A stretch of DNA of 64,000 bases, from assembly GCA_946902985.2 (NCBI GenBank), contig OX336394.1:273269496-273333495 (forward strand), given 5' to 3'. The position numbers and the translations under genes are program-made. This document shows positions 10,904 through 22,813 of the stretch, piece by piece (within the stretch, counting starts at the first letter, position 1; each line of letters opens with the position of its first letter). This DNA comes from Meconema thalassinum (taxonomy: Eukaryota; Arthropoda; Insecta; Orthoptera; Tettigoniidae). The notes beneath the pieces are model-generated. The model did no database searches and had not been told where the DNA came from. It was given only the letters and a program-made list of their open reading frames with translations.

Positions 10904-13340
10904 AATGTATTTCTTTGGGGCTTGTTTGACTGTTTCCGTGCCCAATGACCCAGATCCCCTAGATCGAGCCTCTCGTACTGAGATAGCCCGCAATGAAATG
11001 CCCCCTGATCCTCAGGAAGTGCCATCTTTTCGGCGGATGGTACCCGAAATACCTCCTCTAACGGGCTCAGTATCGCATGACTTCTGACACAATTTACAAA
11101 TGCACTCTGGTGTGGGAACATGGAACACCTCAGTCTCACAAATCCTGTGGTGAAAACCGCGAATCGGGTCACTGTGTGTCTCAACTCATAGACAGTGCCC
11201 TTCCATTCTGTTGAAGTCATGGCAGTGGTGGAGTCGAAACCAATGGGCATCTCCTTCTTTTTTGCAAGTAGTTCTTGTAGCAAATCGTTGTATTGTCTTG
11301 TGGATGGTAATTGGTGAACCAGTCGGAGTTCTTCTATAATGAAAAGTTCCCCCGCTAGTTCATACGCCAGTCTCGATAGGGTGTATTTTGACAAACAGAG
11401 CATTCTTTTTAAGATTAAGGCTTTCACTTTCTCTAATTCTTTCAGGTTATTTTTGCTTAAATTAACCCATATTACATCCAATCCATACGTTGCAATTGGT
11501 GTAACTTTTGCTTTAAAGAGTCTCAGTGCCGATTGAAAAGACATATCCCTGAGATGACTAATGTCGTTCATTGATCTGACAGCACAGATCATTTTATCTT
11601 TGATGTGACGTGTAAATAATTTCCCTTGTATTTGCAAAGTAATTCCTAGATATTTGTAATGACTAGTTTGAAGCAAAGGTTCATCTCTGAGGTAAAGAAT
11701 GTCATCTTTGGCAGTTCTTCCGCCCTTTCTGAATATCATTGCTACCGTTTTCTGAAGGTTTATTTCAAGATCGTTGTTTTGGGCTCAAATTGCAAGTTGA
11801 TTCAAGCTGTCTTGTAGCTCTTCTCTTGACGACGAGGTCAGAACCATATCATCGGCATATATGATGATATTTACTTTCTGGGAACGTAAGAGACATACCA
11901 CATCTGCAGTCGCGACATTAAATAGAAGAGGACTTCGAGGGTCACCCTGAAATACTCCCATTGTTTGATCGATAGGATTAGATATAGTTATTCCCTTATC
12001 TATTTCTACCTGGTTGTTATGTAGAATATCTTTAATCAATCTGATGATGTAGTGGTGCTACAGACCAATCATTTCTATGAGTTTCTTTACTACTATGCTT
12101 CTATTAATGCGGTCGAAGGCCTTAGAGAAGTCTGTGAAGACTGCATATACTTTCTGTTTTGGAAGCCTTAAAGTGTCCTGTATTATGTCGAGCAAGTAAT
12201 TGACAGCTTGTAGTAACGATCTCTGCTTGCGGAAGCCAAACTGCTCTTCCGGATTTTTATCGTCTATCAGTTGTAAGTATTTTCATCATAAGTTTGAAGA
12301 GAGTATCTTCCAATGCAATGCCTCTATATGCATTAGGGTCACTGGAGTCACCTTTCCCTTTATATAGCATTTTTATTCTGGATCGTCTCCATGAGTCTGG
12401 TATCCTTCCCTGACGTAAGCATTCGTTCATTCGTTCCACGTTCCCACGAGCATCGGTGCGGCTTCTTTAAGTTGTTCATTATAAATCGAGTCTGGCCCAC
12501 ATGCCTTTCTATCGGTACTGCTTTTTATTGCGAGTGAAAGTTCCTCTACTGTGATGGGATCGAAAGCACTTATGTGGGGGTCAGTATCTGGTCTGGTGTC
12601 TTTTTCTGGCAAAACGTGACCAAGGTGTTGTTCCCATGTTTCAATTGGTATGTCCTTAGGAAATTTTGTTTGTATGGGTTTCAGTGCTCTGAAGGGATCC
12701 TGTTCAATTTCTTCAATTAGTACTTTCTCCTTCTTTTCTAAAAAATACTTTCTTAGCCTTTTTGATGATGATCTTATAGTGTTTCCGTAGATCTGCATAT
12801 GTTTTCAGTGTAGTTTCCGTTTCCTGCTTTCTCACAGCGTGAAGAGCATTGATTGTTTGTTTCCTTATTTGAAAGCATTCTTCATTAAACCATGGCTTGG
12901 CTTTCCTGTGTCTGTCTTCAACTGAAAGAGCAGAATTCCGCATGGAATTCTCTAATTTCCATAGTGCTTCATCAATGTTTCCTGCAGTTATGGTATCATG
13001 TATGTCTGAGACCCTAATTGTTTGCAATTTGGTGAGATCCCATTTCCTCGATTCTTTGTTTTTGGTTCTTAGTGAAGGAGTTATCTGTATTCCCTGATAG
13101 AGAACTGTGGCAATGGGTAGATGTTTTCTTACGGTGACATTGTCAATCGCATGCTGTTGGAGAACGGTGAAACTCTTATTAATGAATACGAGGTCAATTG
13201 TACTTGACCCATTTTGACATATGTATGTTTTTGTTTCTTTATTGTTAGTCAGCGTCAGGCCTTCTTGTTCCATGTTCGTTATATAGACCCATTCACCGAA
13301 CTTTTCAGTCAGAGGGTGTACTTTGAAGCCGAAGAGTTGG
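10904..13340 (-). pseudogene. Decayed non-LTR retrotransposon: endonuclease C-terminus and reverse transcriptase
   Basis: Minus-strand frames line up as one broken protein. 13273-12713 holds the end of an APE-type endonuclease (SSTIDLVFINKS) and the linker. 12798-12257 holds the N-terminal RT region (ACGPDSIYNEQLK; SRIKMLYKGKGDSSDPNAYR). 12256-12040 holds FGFRKQRS-like and TDFSKAFDRI segments. 12039-11785 has GVFQGDPRSPLLFN and the catalytic IIYADDM. 11739-10843 is thumb and C-terminal sequence. There are stops near 12051 and 11785 and several frameshifts. A Cys-rich C-terminal finger appears only in another frame around 11100-11150. The 3' end runs directly into the 3' terminus of H1 copy 1, so the tail is missing. 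The clade is unassigned. Confidence 0.85.
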
Positions 13341-13609
13341 AAGCGAGACCTTTTACCTTCTTATGACTCGTAAATTAGCCAAATAAGATACTCAATTGGT
13401 TTACATATTCAATTTGTGGGAGTTCACAAAATGTGAAGGAGTATACAACTCTCAAATATTAGAATGAAAGCACTTAAGCTATTAGAATCTTAGTTTTTTA
13501 TACTTTCATTGTTTATATCGTTAACTGTAAAATATTGATCTCATTTATTAAACCCCTCTAAATCACAACTTGGTACAATTTGGGGGAAAATAGAGATTAA
13601 TATTTATTA
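13341..13609. other. No gene recognised
   Basis: AT-rich DNA between the LINE and a SINE; nothing identified. Confidence 0.5.
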
Positions 13610-13980
13610 TATTGTAGTCGGTAGTATGCTAAACTGCTATGCCCAAGATCATGGGTTCACACCCTGAGGAAAACATCGGATTTTTAAGAGTGTTAAAACC
13701 CTCCAGAATGCCTTCTTTCGAAGGGAAAGATAAGTCGGCGGGCCTATCTCATAGATATATGGCATGTAAAATAATCTACCACTACATTTGGTAGTGTGTA
13801 GCCAAAATTTGTAGGTATTTGGTTAGAAACGCTCTATCAAGTTCCAAAGTTTGCCGTTGGGTGTCAGTGACAGTGGCGTCTGGTAGCCAAAGTTAGCACT
13901 ACCTGAAATTGAACTTGTTGAGGAGCCTACGGGCGTTCAATTGAAATTCCCAGCTATGACCATTGGCCGCAATTCAAATA
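13610..13980 (+). mobile_element. tRNA-derived SINE, family S, copy a
   Basis: The head is a degenerate tRNA-like region (ggtagtatgctaaactgcta, then gggttcacaccc as B box) followed by the family-S body (ggatttttaagagtgttaaa, aacgctctatcaagtt, gtcagtgacagtggc). Possible 12-bp target duplications taatatttatta lie at 13598-13609 and 13981-13992, although they are AT-rich. The first bases of the head found in other copies (ggcttcggtggcg) are absent or degraded. Confidence 0.75.
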
Positions 13981-13992
13981 TAATATTTATTA

Positions 13993-15235
13993 GATTATTT
14001 AATACCAATGATTGTTATAACATTTAGCTTTATGTATTTTGTATTATCAACACCTACAACTGCATAATTATTCAGGTTATAACAGATAGGCTATCGGTTA
14101 TACAACTCTGTAAGTTGCATTGCCTACTATAATAGGAGCTTCGGAAAATCAAATGCACAGTCTAAACGCCTGATGTATCGGCAACCTCTCTACTTTAGAT
14201 GTTTAAGAGCACGATCGAACATAAAGGCGAATTCTTCGAGTAACTGAATAATTATGTAGCATTAGCCTTCGAACTCGATCGTTCCGCAATACCTATCAAG
14301 CAGAGAAGTTGCTGATATATCAGGGGTTTAGACTGCATAATCTGAGCTGTACGAGTATATCCTTTACCTCTTTTTTATTAAAAAAAATAGGTTGATTTGG
14401 AAAGAAATGGATCATTGTTAAAGTTGGTTTGGAAATTACTGTATACGATATTTGACGCACGAATATCTCTAGTAAATATTGGAAATAACGAAATATAACC
14501 TTGTAGAGAACCACATGGCAGATGTATATCCGGCATTAAATTGAAATTTGCAAACATTCATTTAGTAGTTTCGGAATCCACCTTCCATTTACTATACGAT
14601 ACAATTTTGTACATGTGTATGCATCACTGTACAAACATTGTAGGGGCACAGTTGAATACATTTCTTCATCTGGACATTTTAGCACACTGTTACCTTAGTT
14701 GGTACCTAACATCTTCTCCCCCTAAGCATTCTGCGCGCACTCGCCCCAATACACACGCGACACCAAACACTACACCTATCAGAACTCGACTGTTGCTTCA
14801 CTACCCCACACAAGTTCACAATGAGTGTCATGTTACGTTCGCTGATAGCAAAAGTGATAAACAAATACAGTGAGTTGTATATGTGACGGCGTAATCGTGG
14901 CTATTAAATCATACATGTTGATACGGAAACTGTTGGAGAATACTGGTCTATATATAGCAGGGACTAGATATAGTCTATTTGCTCGCCATTTCGGTTCGTT
15001 CGTGCTTACTTAGATTGGTAATTCACCAGCGCAAACTTAAATATACTCTCACAACCAATGAGACGTGGGTTAGTGGCCACAGACCCCAGCTGAGCCCGAT
15101 ATTGCTTCCAGTTAGTTATGTCGGGCTCCTCTCTTTCAAGTTTCTGTCGATCTTCCTTGGTTAACTCTTGTTTTCTTTCAACCTCAAATAGTATTAGGGT
15201 ATCAGAGACCTAGGGTATTTTATTTGTTTCTCTAT
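13993..15235. other. No gene recognised; one TATA-like segment
   Basis: Short frames only. A tctatatatagcagg TATA-like stretch at 14947-14961 followed by a C/T-rich segment could belong to a decayed solo LTR, but I found no partner repeat to support that. Confidence 0.35.
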
Positions 15236-15696
15236 TTAGCCTATTTTCATTTATAAAAAAATAGGCGTATGAGATCACCTTTTGTCCGTGTGTCAGTCTG
15301 TGTGTGCGTGTGTGTGTGAGATGGTGTGTGTCCCCCCTAATAACTTCTAAACGGCTGTACCGATTTCAATGAAACTCGGTAAGTTCATAGCACTATTCCG
15401 GAAGACCCCGACCGTGCCCTTCAAATTTTGTTACGTCGCACCAATCCAACATGGCGGCTGTGCGAAATATTTCACCAGCATTCAATATCTCCGAAACTAT
15501 TACCGATATCACCCTGGAATAATTTACGGTGATAAAGGGATCTACTAGAAGTTCACCTTGTGACTTTTGAAAACCTGGGAACTACAAAACCAACATGGCT
15601 ACCAAGCGAATTTGCGACTTTTATATCGACGTTTCTCACGATTTAACCAACGAAACGCAATAAAACTTGGTATAGTGTATGTTTATACACATTGTA

Positions 15697-16012
15697 TTAC
15701 CCATTTAACATTTGATTGCCGCTGAGCACGGCTGCGCCAGTGTTAGTTGATTATTGTAGCAGGAGCCCCGCGCGGAGGACACAGTGATGACAGAATGAGC
15801 TCTGCAAATAAGTCAAGCAGCATTGCTTCAGATAGGCGTCACAGGAGCTCATGTCACCACGGACAGTTGTTAAACGATGATCAGGGTACTGGATCTGAGT
15901 CATATCCTACTCGCGCAACTGTACCTGTCAACGAAGCAGGCTGACGTGTGACACAAGTAAATAAGGAACAGTTCCCATCTCGACCGCCGGCAATCAATTC
16001 GTGAAAGGTTAA
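15697..16012. mobile_element. Small TIR element, possibly piggyBac-type MITE
   Basis: H1 copies elsewhere are continuous at this point (attgtaatgcactggc), but here 316 bp intervene. The ends are inverted: ttacccatttaacatttgat on the left and, from the right, ttaacctttcacgaattgat, both continuing tgccg. The TTAA-like edges and CCC-TTT start resemble piggyBac-type termini, but the left TTAA is imperfect. A 65-codon frame (15747-15944) is not recognisable. The insertion is clear; the superfamily is tentative. Confidence 0.6.
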
Positions 16013-16546
16013 TAATGCACCGACATATAACTTCGTTCAATTGTTTACATAACCCCAAGATGGCGGCTGTGCGAATTTTAAAATTAAGTTTTTATTTCTT
16101 GTGTCGTAATCATGCGATCGAAATGAAAGTTTGAATAATGAACCAACGTAATAATTTTCCTTTAATGGTACATGACTCTATGGCCAATACATATAACAAT
16201 CCAACATGGCGACCATCCGAAATATTTAGATGTATCTCAATATCTACAAATCTATTACAGCAATCAAACTGAATTTTTTTAATGTTCATAGGGGCTATGA
16301 ACATAAGTTCACCTATAGGACTTCCAATAACCTGGTGATCACAAATCCAACATAGCGGCGACGCGAAGTATAGTCTACATATTCACATGGTCGTTTCTCG
16401 CAATTTAACAATCCGGGTGCAGTGACACTTGGTACAGTAAATCCTTATACAAATATTAATCCACTGGCATCTAATTTTTACAATTGTTTACATAACCAGA
16501 AGATGCAGCTGTGCGAAATTTTTAAATCTCGTTTTTACTTCTTGTG

Positions 16547-19500
16547 GGGGTCGATCGTTGCTTCACGTCCGTAGGTGAAACCTTAAATTACCCTACACGT
16601 GACCCCTGGTTGGTGCTAAGAAAGCAACAGTGATAAGATGTCGCCGTACTGCCCCATGGGGTTTCACGGCCATGACAGTAAAATTGATACGAAAAGTCCT
16701 TGTAAGGACTCGACATTCAGTACCAGGACCCTAGGCCTTCAGCTAACGATCTGTCAACTTAATATTGAGGGAATCAGTAGAGCTAAGTGCGAGTATTTAT
16801 CTAAGATAATTAGGGACCATTTTGTATATGTATTGGCACTACAAGAAACACACACTGAAGATGGTACTCAGCTGTCTAACAGAGGAAATATTCCTGGATA
16901 CAAAATAGCGACGGAACTTCATCATACAAAATATGGCATTGCCATCAATGTAAAGACTGGCATTGAAGACTATACGATCTTGCCTTCTGATATATGCCCA
17001 AATGCTTACTCAGCTTCTATCAGGATTCAGGGTGTTACCATCACGAACATCTATAAGCCCCCATCAGTCCGCTGGACAGATCAAATTGCACTATTTTCTG
17101 CAGAAGATAGTATAATACTTGGCGATTTCAACAGCCAACATACTTCCTGGGGGTATGTGAAAAATGATGATAATGATGACAAGTTATTTGAATGGATGGA
17201 TGTAAATAATCTCACACTGATATATGATGCTAAAGATCGAGGCACCTTCCATTCTGCTCGATGGAACCAGGATTACTCTCCTGATCTATGTTTTGTCTCC
17301 AATAGCCTAATAATACCAACACCACGAATACAAAGGCACGTTCTGAATGACTTTCCGCGTAGTCAGCATAGACCAATAATTTATAACATTGGTATTAATA
17401 TCCCTGTTATTAGATCTACACCCTACCGTCGATGGAACTTCCAGAAAGCTGACTGGGATTTGTACGCCAGTTACACTGATGCCAACATTAGATGGGCGCA
17501 ACCAGTCTCTGAGAACTATGACCGGTTTGTTGGGTTAATCAAATCTGCTGCTAAACGAAGCATTCCTAGAGGTTTCCGTAAAGATTATGTCCCTGGATGG
17601 AATGAAGAAACAACGCGCTTATGCAACGAATTTCAACGGAACGGCAGTCATGAGAAAGCTGTTGAATTACTAACATCCTTAGACAATGCTAGAAGAGAGA
17701 AATGGTGCAAGACTGTTGAAAACTTGAATTTCACCCACTCAAGCAGGAAAGCATGGTCACTAATACGAAAACTGGATTCAACATCCTTACCCACAAGAAA
17801 GCATTCCGCTATCAACGTAGAATCCTTAGCTGACCACCTTATTTCTACATCCAGGACAGAGAGAGACAAGAGGTTTAGCAGACAGGTCCGATTGGAATTC
17901 AACAAGTTAAAACGTGAAGTCCAACCTAACTTGTTTTATTCGCGACCATTCTCATTAGAAGAGATACAACATGGTTTGGATGCCCTCCAGACTGGAAAAG
18001 CAGCGGGATGTGAAGGTGTGTATCCAGAGTTTCTCAAGAAATGTGGTCCAGCTACCAAACGATGGCTTGCAAACTTTTTCAGTTCCATTCTACAATCAGG
18101 ACGTCTTCCACCGTCTTTCAAGAAGACCAAAATAATTGCAATAATGAAGCCAGGAAAAGATCCAAAGCTACTCCAAAGTTACAGGCCAATTGCCTTACTC
18201 ATTGTCACCTACAAATTACTTGAAAGACTGTTACTGAATAGAATTGCTCCTGAAATTGAGCAAGAGATTCCTGTTGAACAAGCTGGATTCCGCCCAAAAC
18301 GAGACTGCTCTGATCAAGTCCTTGCCATAACTACATATCTAGAAATTGGCTTTGAGAAGAAACTTAAAAGTGCTTCTCACTTTCTGGACCTCTCAGCGGC
18401 GTACGATACTGTCTGGAGAAAAGGACTTCTCCTCAAACTCATAAAGTCAGTACCTTGTCTTAAAACAGTGTCTCTCGTCAGCAACTTGTTAAGTAATAGA
18501 CTATTCCAAGTTCACAATGAAAGTGCCAGAAGCAGGTTCCATACACTCAATAATGGTCTACCTTAGGGTTCAGTTTTATCCCCTATGCTATTTAACTTAT
18601 ACATTCATGATCTTCCAGAAACGGTATCCCGTAAATTCATCTATGCGGACGATATAAATCTTACAGTCCAGTGCACCACTTTTGATGAAGCAGAGGATTT
18701 ACTGAGTGAAGACCTTAAGAAGATGAATGTTTATTTCAAAAAGTGGCGGCTTCAACCAAGACCTTCTAAATCTGAGGTAACCACATTTCACCTTAACAAC
18801 CTACAGGCAAACTACCAACCTAGAGTGAAGTTCGGGAACCAATATCTGAAGTACAACAGCTCCCCGAATTATTTAGGAGTGATATTGGACAGGGCATTAA
18901 CTTTCAGACAGCATATTGCAAAAACAGCAGCAAAATTAAAAAGCCGTAATAACTTACTAAGTAGGTTAGCTGGTACATCATGGGGCGCTGATGCCAACAC
19001 ACTCAGGACTACTGCTTTGGCTGTCGTTTACTCTCCAGCTGAATACTGTGCAGGTGTATGGTTGAACAGCTCCCATTGCCAACTGGTTGATATTCAACTC
19101 CGGCAGACAATGCGGATTATCTCTGGCACTCTACATTGCACTCCCTCGCAGTGGCTACCTGTACTGTGTAATATTGTTCCTCCTCACATCAGGAGTCAGC
19201 AAGTTCTTTCCCGCCTGTGGCGCAGAATTATGAATAATTAAGTTCTCCCAATCCACCAAGACGTCAATCAACCTTCCACATCCAGGTTGAAATCACGGAA
19301 ACCAGCCTACAAGATGGCTATGGAACTTACTTCAGTTCCATTCAACCCCCGAAATTCATGGAAAGTTGAATGGTCTACCTCTCCACCTCGTGGCCTAATT
19401 GAAGTACTTGATCCTACCATCAAACTACCTGGATTCCATCTCCCTCGAGCTGTCTGAACAGAATTCGATGTGGCACTGCTCGAACTAGAGCAGCCTTGCA

Positions 19501-19749
19501 TCAGTGGGGTTGGATAGACTCGCCTCTTTGTGATTGTGGATATGAAGTGCAAACCATCAAGCATGTCGTGCAGGAATGCCCTCTATTATGTACTCAGGGA
19601 CCTTGGAAGAGCTCCATGCAGCCACTCTTCAAGCTCGTGAATGGATTCAAGACCTGGCAGCCCATATATGAAGGGTCCTAATGCTGTAAATTGTTTATTT
19701 GAAAATGTATATTTATTAATTACAGTACTGTCTTGTAAGCATCATACGC

Positions 19750-19791
<42 letters not shown>
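16547..19791 (+). mobile_element. Near-complete non-LTR retrotransposon with 10-bp target duplication
   Basis: The element is bounded by identical acttcttgtg at 16537-16546 and 19792-19801, and H1 has a single such site in uninterrupted copies. It has a 91-bp 5'UTR, one long coding region (16638-19681) of endonuclease, reverse transcriptase and a C-terminal Cys/His motif, a roughly 70-bp 3'UTR, and an (AAAT)n tail of about 40 bp (19751-19791). No separate gag-like ORF1 is visible. APE-type LINE; the single ORF and tandem-repeat tail leave several clades possible, so I do not assign one. Confidence 0.9.
16638..19681 (+). pseudogene. LINE endonuclease-reverse transcriptase, three lesions
   Basis: The start ATG at 16638 gives a short leader and then an APE endonuclease: LNIEG, ALQETHTED, ILGDFNSQHTSWGY, SPDLCFVSN and SQHRPI. 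RT follows with YRPIALL, EQAGFRPKRDCSDQV, FLDLSAAYDTVW and, across the stop, SVLSPMLFNLYIHDLP. The catalytic FIYADDINLT is at about 18637-18666. The C-terminus has a CDCG...H...C metal-binding pattern (19529-19581). Lesions: TAG at 18564-18566 where the family has a glutamine before GSVLSP, TAA at 19239-19241, and a frameshift near 19455. The frame is otherwise open, so the copy died recently. The protein would nick target DNA and prime reverse transcription at the break. Confidence 0.9.
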
Positions 19792-19792
<1 letters not shown>

Positions 19793-21134
19793 CTTCTTGT
19801 GTCCTAATCATGCAATTGAAGTTTGAATACTACACGTACACAATAAATAATCTGCATGTAACAGTACAAGACCTACGGTACATAAAATTCCAACATGTCG
19901 ACCATCCGCAATATTTAGTCGGTTCTCAATATCTACGAATCTATTACAGCAATCAAACTGAAATTTTGTATGTTGATAGAGGCAAATAACATAAGAAGGA
20001 CATAATTATGAAAATAGGCTATATAATTCTTCACGGAACTACTTGTTTTACATTTGGAGCCGTTTGTGACCAATTGTGACTAATTTTGGATGTTTTTAGC
20101 CTATTTTCAATTTTAAAAAAATAGGCTTATGAGATCACCTTTTGTCCGTGTGTCTGTCTGTGTGTGCGTGTGTGTGTGTTTGTGTGTGATTCGTGTGTGT
20201 GTGTATCCCTCTAATAACTTTTGAACGGCTGGAGCGATTTCAATGAAACTCGGTAAAATCATAGCACCATCCTGGCCGACCCCGACCGTGCCCTTCAAAT
20301 TTTATTGTGTCACCAATCCAACATGGCGGCTGTGCGAAATATTTCACCAGGATTCAGTATCTCCGAAACCATTACCGATATCACCCTGAAATTTTGTACG
20401 GTGATAAAGGGCACTACTAGACGTTCACCTAAGAGACTTTCAAAAACCTGGTAACTACAAAACCAACATGGCGGCCAAGCGAAGTTGAGACTTTTAAATA
20501 GACGTTTCTCGCGATTTAACAATCCAAACGTAATGAAACTTGTTACAGCAAATGTTTATACACATTTTAATGCACTGGCTTCTAATTTAGTTCAATTGTT
20601 TACGTAACCTCAAAATGGTGGTTGTGCGAAATACTTCACTGGCATTCTATATCTCCGAAACTGTTACAGAAATCACCCTGAAATTTTGTACGGTGATAAA
20701 GGGCTCTGGTATAAGTTTATCTGTGTAACATTCAAAAACCTGTAATGTACATAACGAACATGGCGGCCAAGCAAAGTTGAAACATGTTAATAGACTTTTC
20801 TCGTGATTTAACCATCTGAGCGCAGTGAAATGTGGTACAGTAAATGACTATACATATTGTAATGCACTGGCATCTAATTTAGTTCAATTGTTTACATAAC
20901 CTCAAGATGCTGGCTGAGCGAAATTTTAAAATTAAGTTTTTAATTCTTGTGTCGTAATCATACGATCGAAGTGAAAGTTTGAATAATGAAGCTACGCAAT
21001 AATTTTGCTTTAATGGTACATAACTCTATGGCCTATATATATACATATATAACAATCCAAAATGGCGACCATCCGAAATATGTTGACGGTTCTGAATATC
21101 TACGAATCTTTTACAGCAATCAAACTGATATTTT

Positions 21135-21889
21135 AGGTAGATTTCATTAGAAAGCTAACTATTGCAATGGGTCCCATGTTTCGACTTCCGGAAAATTTCG
21201 ACATATCTTCGCGTTTCACATCCCCCAGACCCCAAAACCACCGTCAGTTCAAAAGTTTATATATAATTTATGTATATATATATGTATATATATATGTATA
21301 TCAGTTTCTTGTGGACACGATAACTGCCGTAATTTTGCACCAATTACTTCGAATTTTTTACCGAAGATGTATACCTATAAAATCTCGTCGAGTTCGTTAC
21401 TGGGCTAAATCGGTCGAAGGGGGTGAAAATGGGGGGCTTTTTTCGAAAAAGTGAAATTTCGCTATAACTCTCTTAATACGTGCAATATCGAATCCATTCA
21501 AAGTTCATAATATGTGTCGGATAAGTGCCAAAAATTTATGTCAAATAAGATTTTTGATAGCACCAACCATTGACCAAAGGGGTGGAAAAAAGTGGGTTTT
21601 TCGGGAAACATTAATCATATCTCTCTTAATAGGCACAATATCAAAACCGTACAAAATGGACAATATTCCCCTAATAATTACCTAAAACTTTTGTCTGAAA
21701 GAATTTTTGATATGACCCACCATTACGCCAAGGGACGAGAAAAATGATTTCGGAATTATAAGAAAATGCCAAGAGCTATCAGTGGTTGCCATGGCAACAC
21801 TACTAAATTGATGAGGCATGGACCATCAGACGTTGCCATGACAACGCACTTGCACGAGATCAGATTCAGTATTTCCATCTGATTAAGTG
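21135..21889 (+). repeat. 0.75-kb block, copy 1
   Basis: It starts aggtagatttcattag and includes gtttcgacttccggaaaatt, a TA-rich microsatellite, and repeated ataactctcttaata phrases. It ends in cagattcagtatttccatct and then ttaagtgg. It matches 22814-23560 closely. Confidence 0.85.
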
Positions 21890-22039
21890 GTTGGTTGGTT
21901 GGTTCTTAAGTTTAGGGGCTGCGACAACGCGGTCATGTAGCCCCGTGTACTTTGGGTGTGTGTAGAATCCGTCTGATAACCGGTGTTAATTGTGATGACT
22001 GTATTAGTGTGTGTTATCTGTTTGTTAATTTAAGTACTG

Positions 22040-22411
22040 CAACTAACAATTTTTCAGATAGTTCCTACTTTTGCCGCCAAGCGCCACTGTCAACGACTAC
22101 GAGGCCAAGTTCAGAACTGAGCTACTAGACGCCGCCGCAGTCGGCTCTTGGCAACGAACATAGAAACCTAAGAGCGTTGTATACATTCTTAACCTATCCA
22201 ATTTAGCTTCACACAGGTGCAATTAGTGGAAGGATCTTTAACATGCCATAAATCTATGACATGGGACCGCCGGCTTTACTTCCCCTCCGAAGGAAGGCAT
22301 ACTGAGGGATGTTTAACGCTCTTAAAAAATCCGACGGCTTCGGCCGGGTTTGAACCCGGTATCTTGGGCATAGAAGCTCAGCATGTTACCGACTACGCCA
22401 CCAAAGCCGCC
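22040..22411 (-). mobile_element. Family-S SINE, copy b
   Basis: On the minus strand the head has A-box-like tggcgtagtcggtaacatgc and a perfect B-box-like gggttcaaacccggc, closed by ccgaag. The body has ttaagagcgttaaacatccc, ggaggggaagtaaagccggc and cccatgtcatagatttatgg. The 3' part matches other copies (gttgacagtggc). It is tRNA-derived; the parent tRNA is not identified. Confidence 0.8.
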
Positions 22412-22430
22412 TGATAAAGTGGGAAGCGGC

Positions 22431-22690
22431 TTCGGTGACGTAACTGGTAGCATGCTGAATGTCTATGCCCAATGTCGCGGTTTCAAAGCCGACCGAAGTC
22501 GTCGGATTTTCTAAGAGCACTAGAATCCCTCAGTATGCATTCCTTTGGAGGGGAAGTTCCAACGTTCGTTGCGAGTTGATGGTTGGGGTGGCATCTAGTA
22601 GCCAAGTTCACAGCTAGGTGTCGTTGACGGTTGTACCTGGTAGCAACATTAGGAACTACTGCTTGAAATTGACCGTCTGCAGTACTTACA
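22431..22690 (+). mobile_element. Family-S SINE, copy c
   Basis: The head ggcttcggtgacgtaactgg, then tagcatgctgaa, then ggtttcaaagcc (degenerate B box) and ccgaagtcgtcggattttct. The middle differs from copy b by a deletion that joins aggggaagttcc to the 3' half. It lies about 20 bp from copy b in opposite orientation. Confidence 0.8.
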
Positions 22691-22813
22691 TGAATTAAGA
22701 CTAATACAGCCATTACAATTCACACCGTGTATCAGACAGATTCTACACTCACCCAAAGTACACGGGGTTAGATGACCGCGTTGTCGCAGCCCCTAAACTG
22801 AGGAACCAACCAG

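Larger units (their letters stand above)
15236..20050 (+). mobile_element. H1 copy 2, with two nested insertions
   Basis: The 5' hairpin agcctattttcatttat...aaataggcg, then tatgagatcacc and a GT-rich microsatellite, are at 15238-15330. The 3' end gaaaataggctatataatt...ggaactacttgttt is at about 20009-20049. The body monomers carry atggcggctgtgcgaaatat. Two insertions split it: a small piggyBac-like MITE (15697-16012) and a LINE (16547-19791). Without them the copy would be about 1.25 kb. It is the first of three head-to-tail H1 copies. Confidence 0.75.
21890..22812. mobile_element. Inverted-repeat element around two SINEs
   Basis: The left arm (about 21893-22012) and the right arm (about 22705-22812) are reverse complements, sharing tttaggggctgcgacaacgc and cgtgtactttgggtg. 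The right arm recurs at 23838-23918. The interior is a minus-strand SINE and a plus-strand SINE of the same family facing each other, so much of the interior also folds. No coding. Confidence 0.7.

Noticed and set aside
22360..22480. Genuine tRNA genes at the A/B-box matches
   Set aside because: The heads are attached to conserved non-tRNA bodies repeated six times, lack a full cloverleaf with acceptor pairing at the right length, and so are SINE heads. The same applies to 57690-57731 and 61260-61323.
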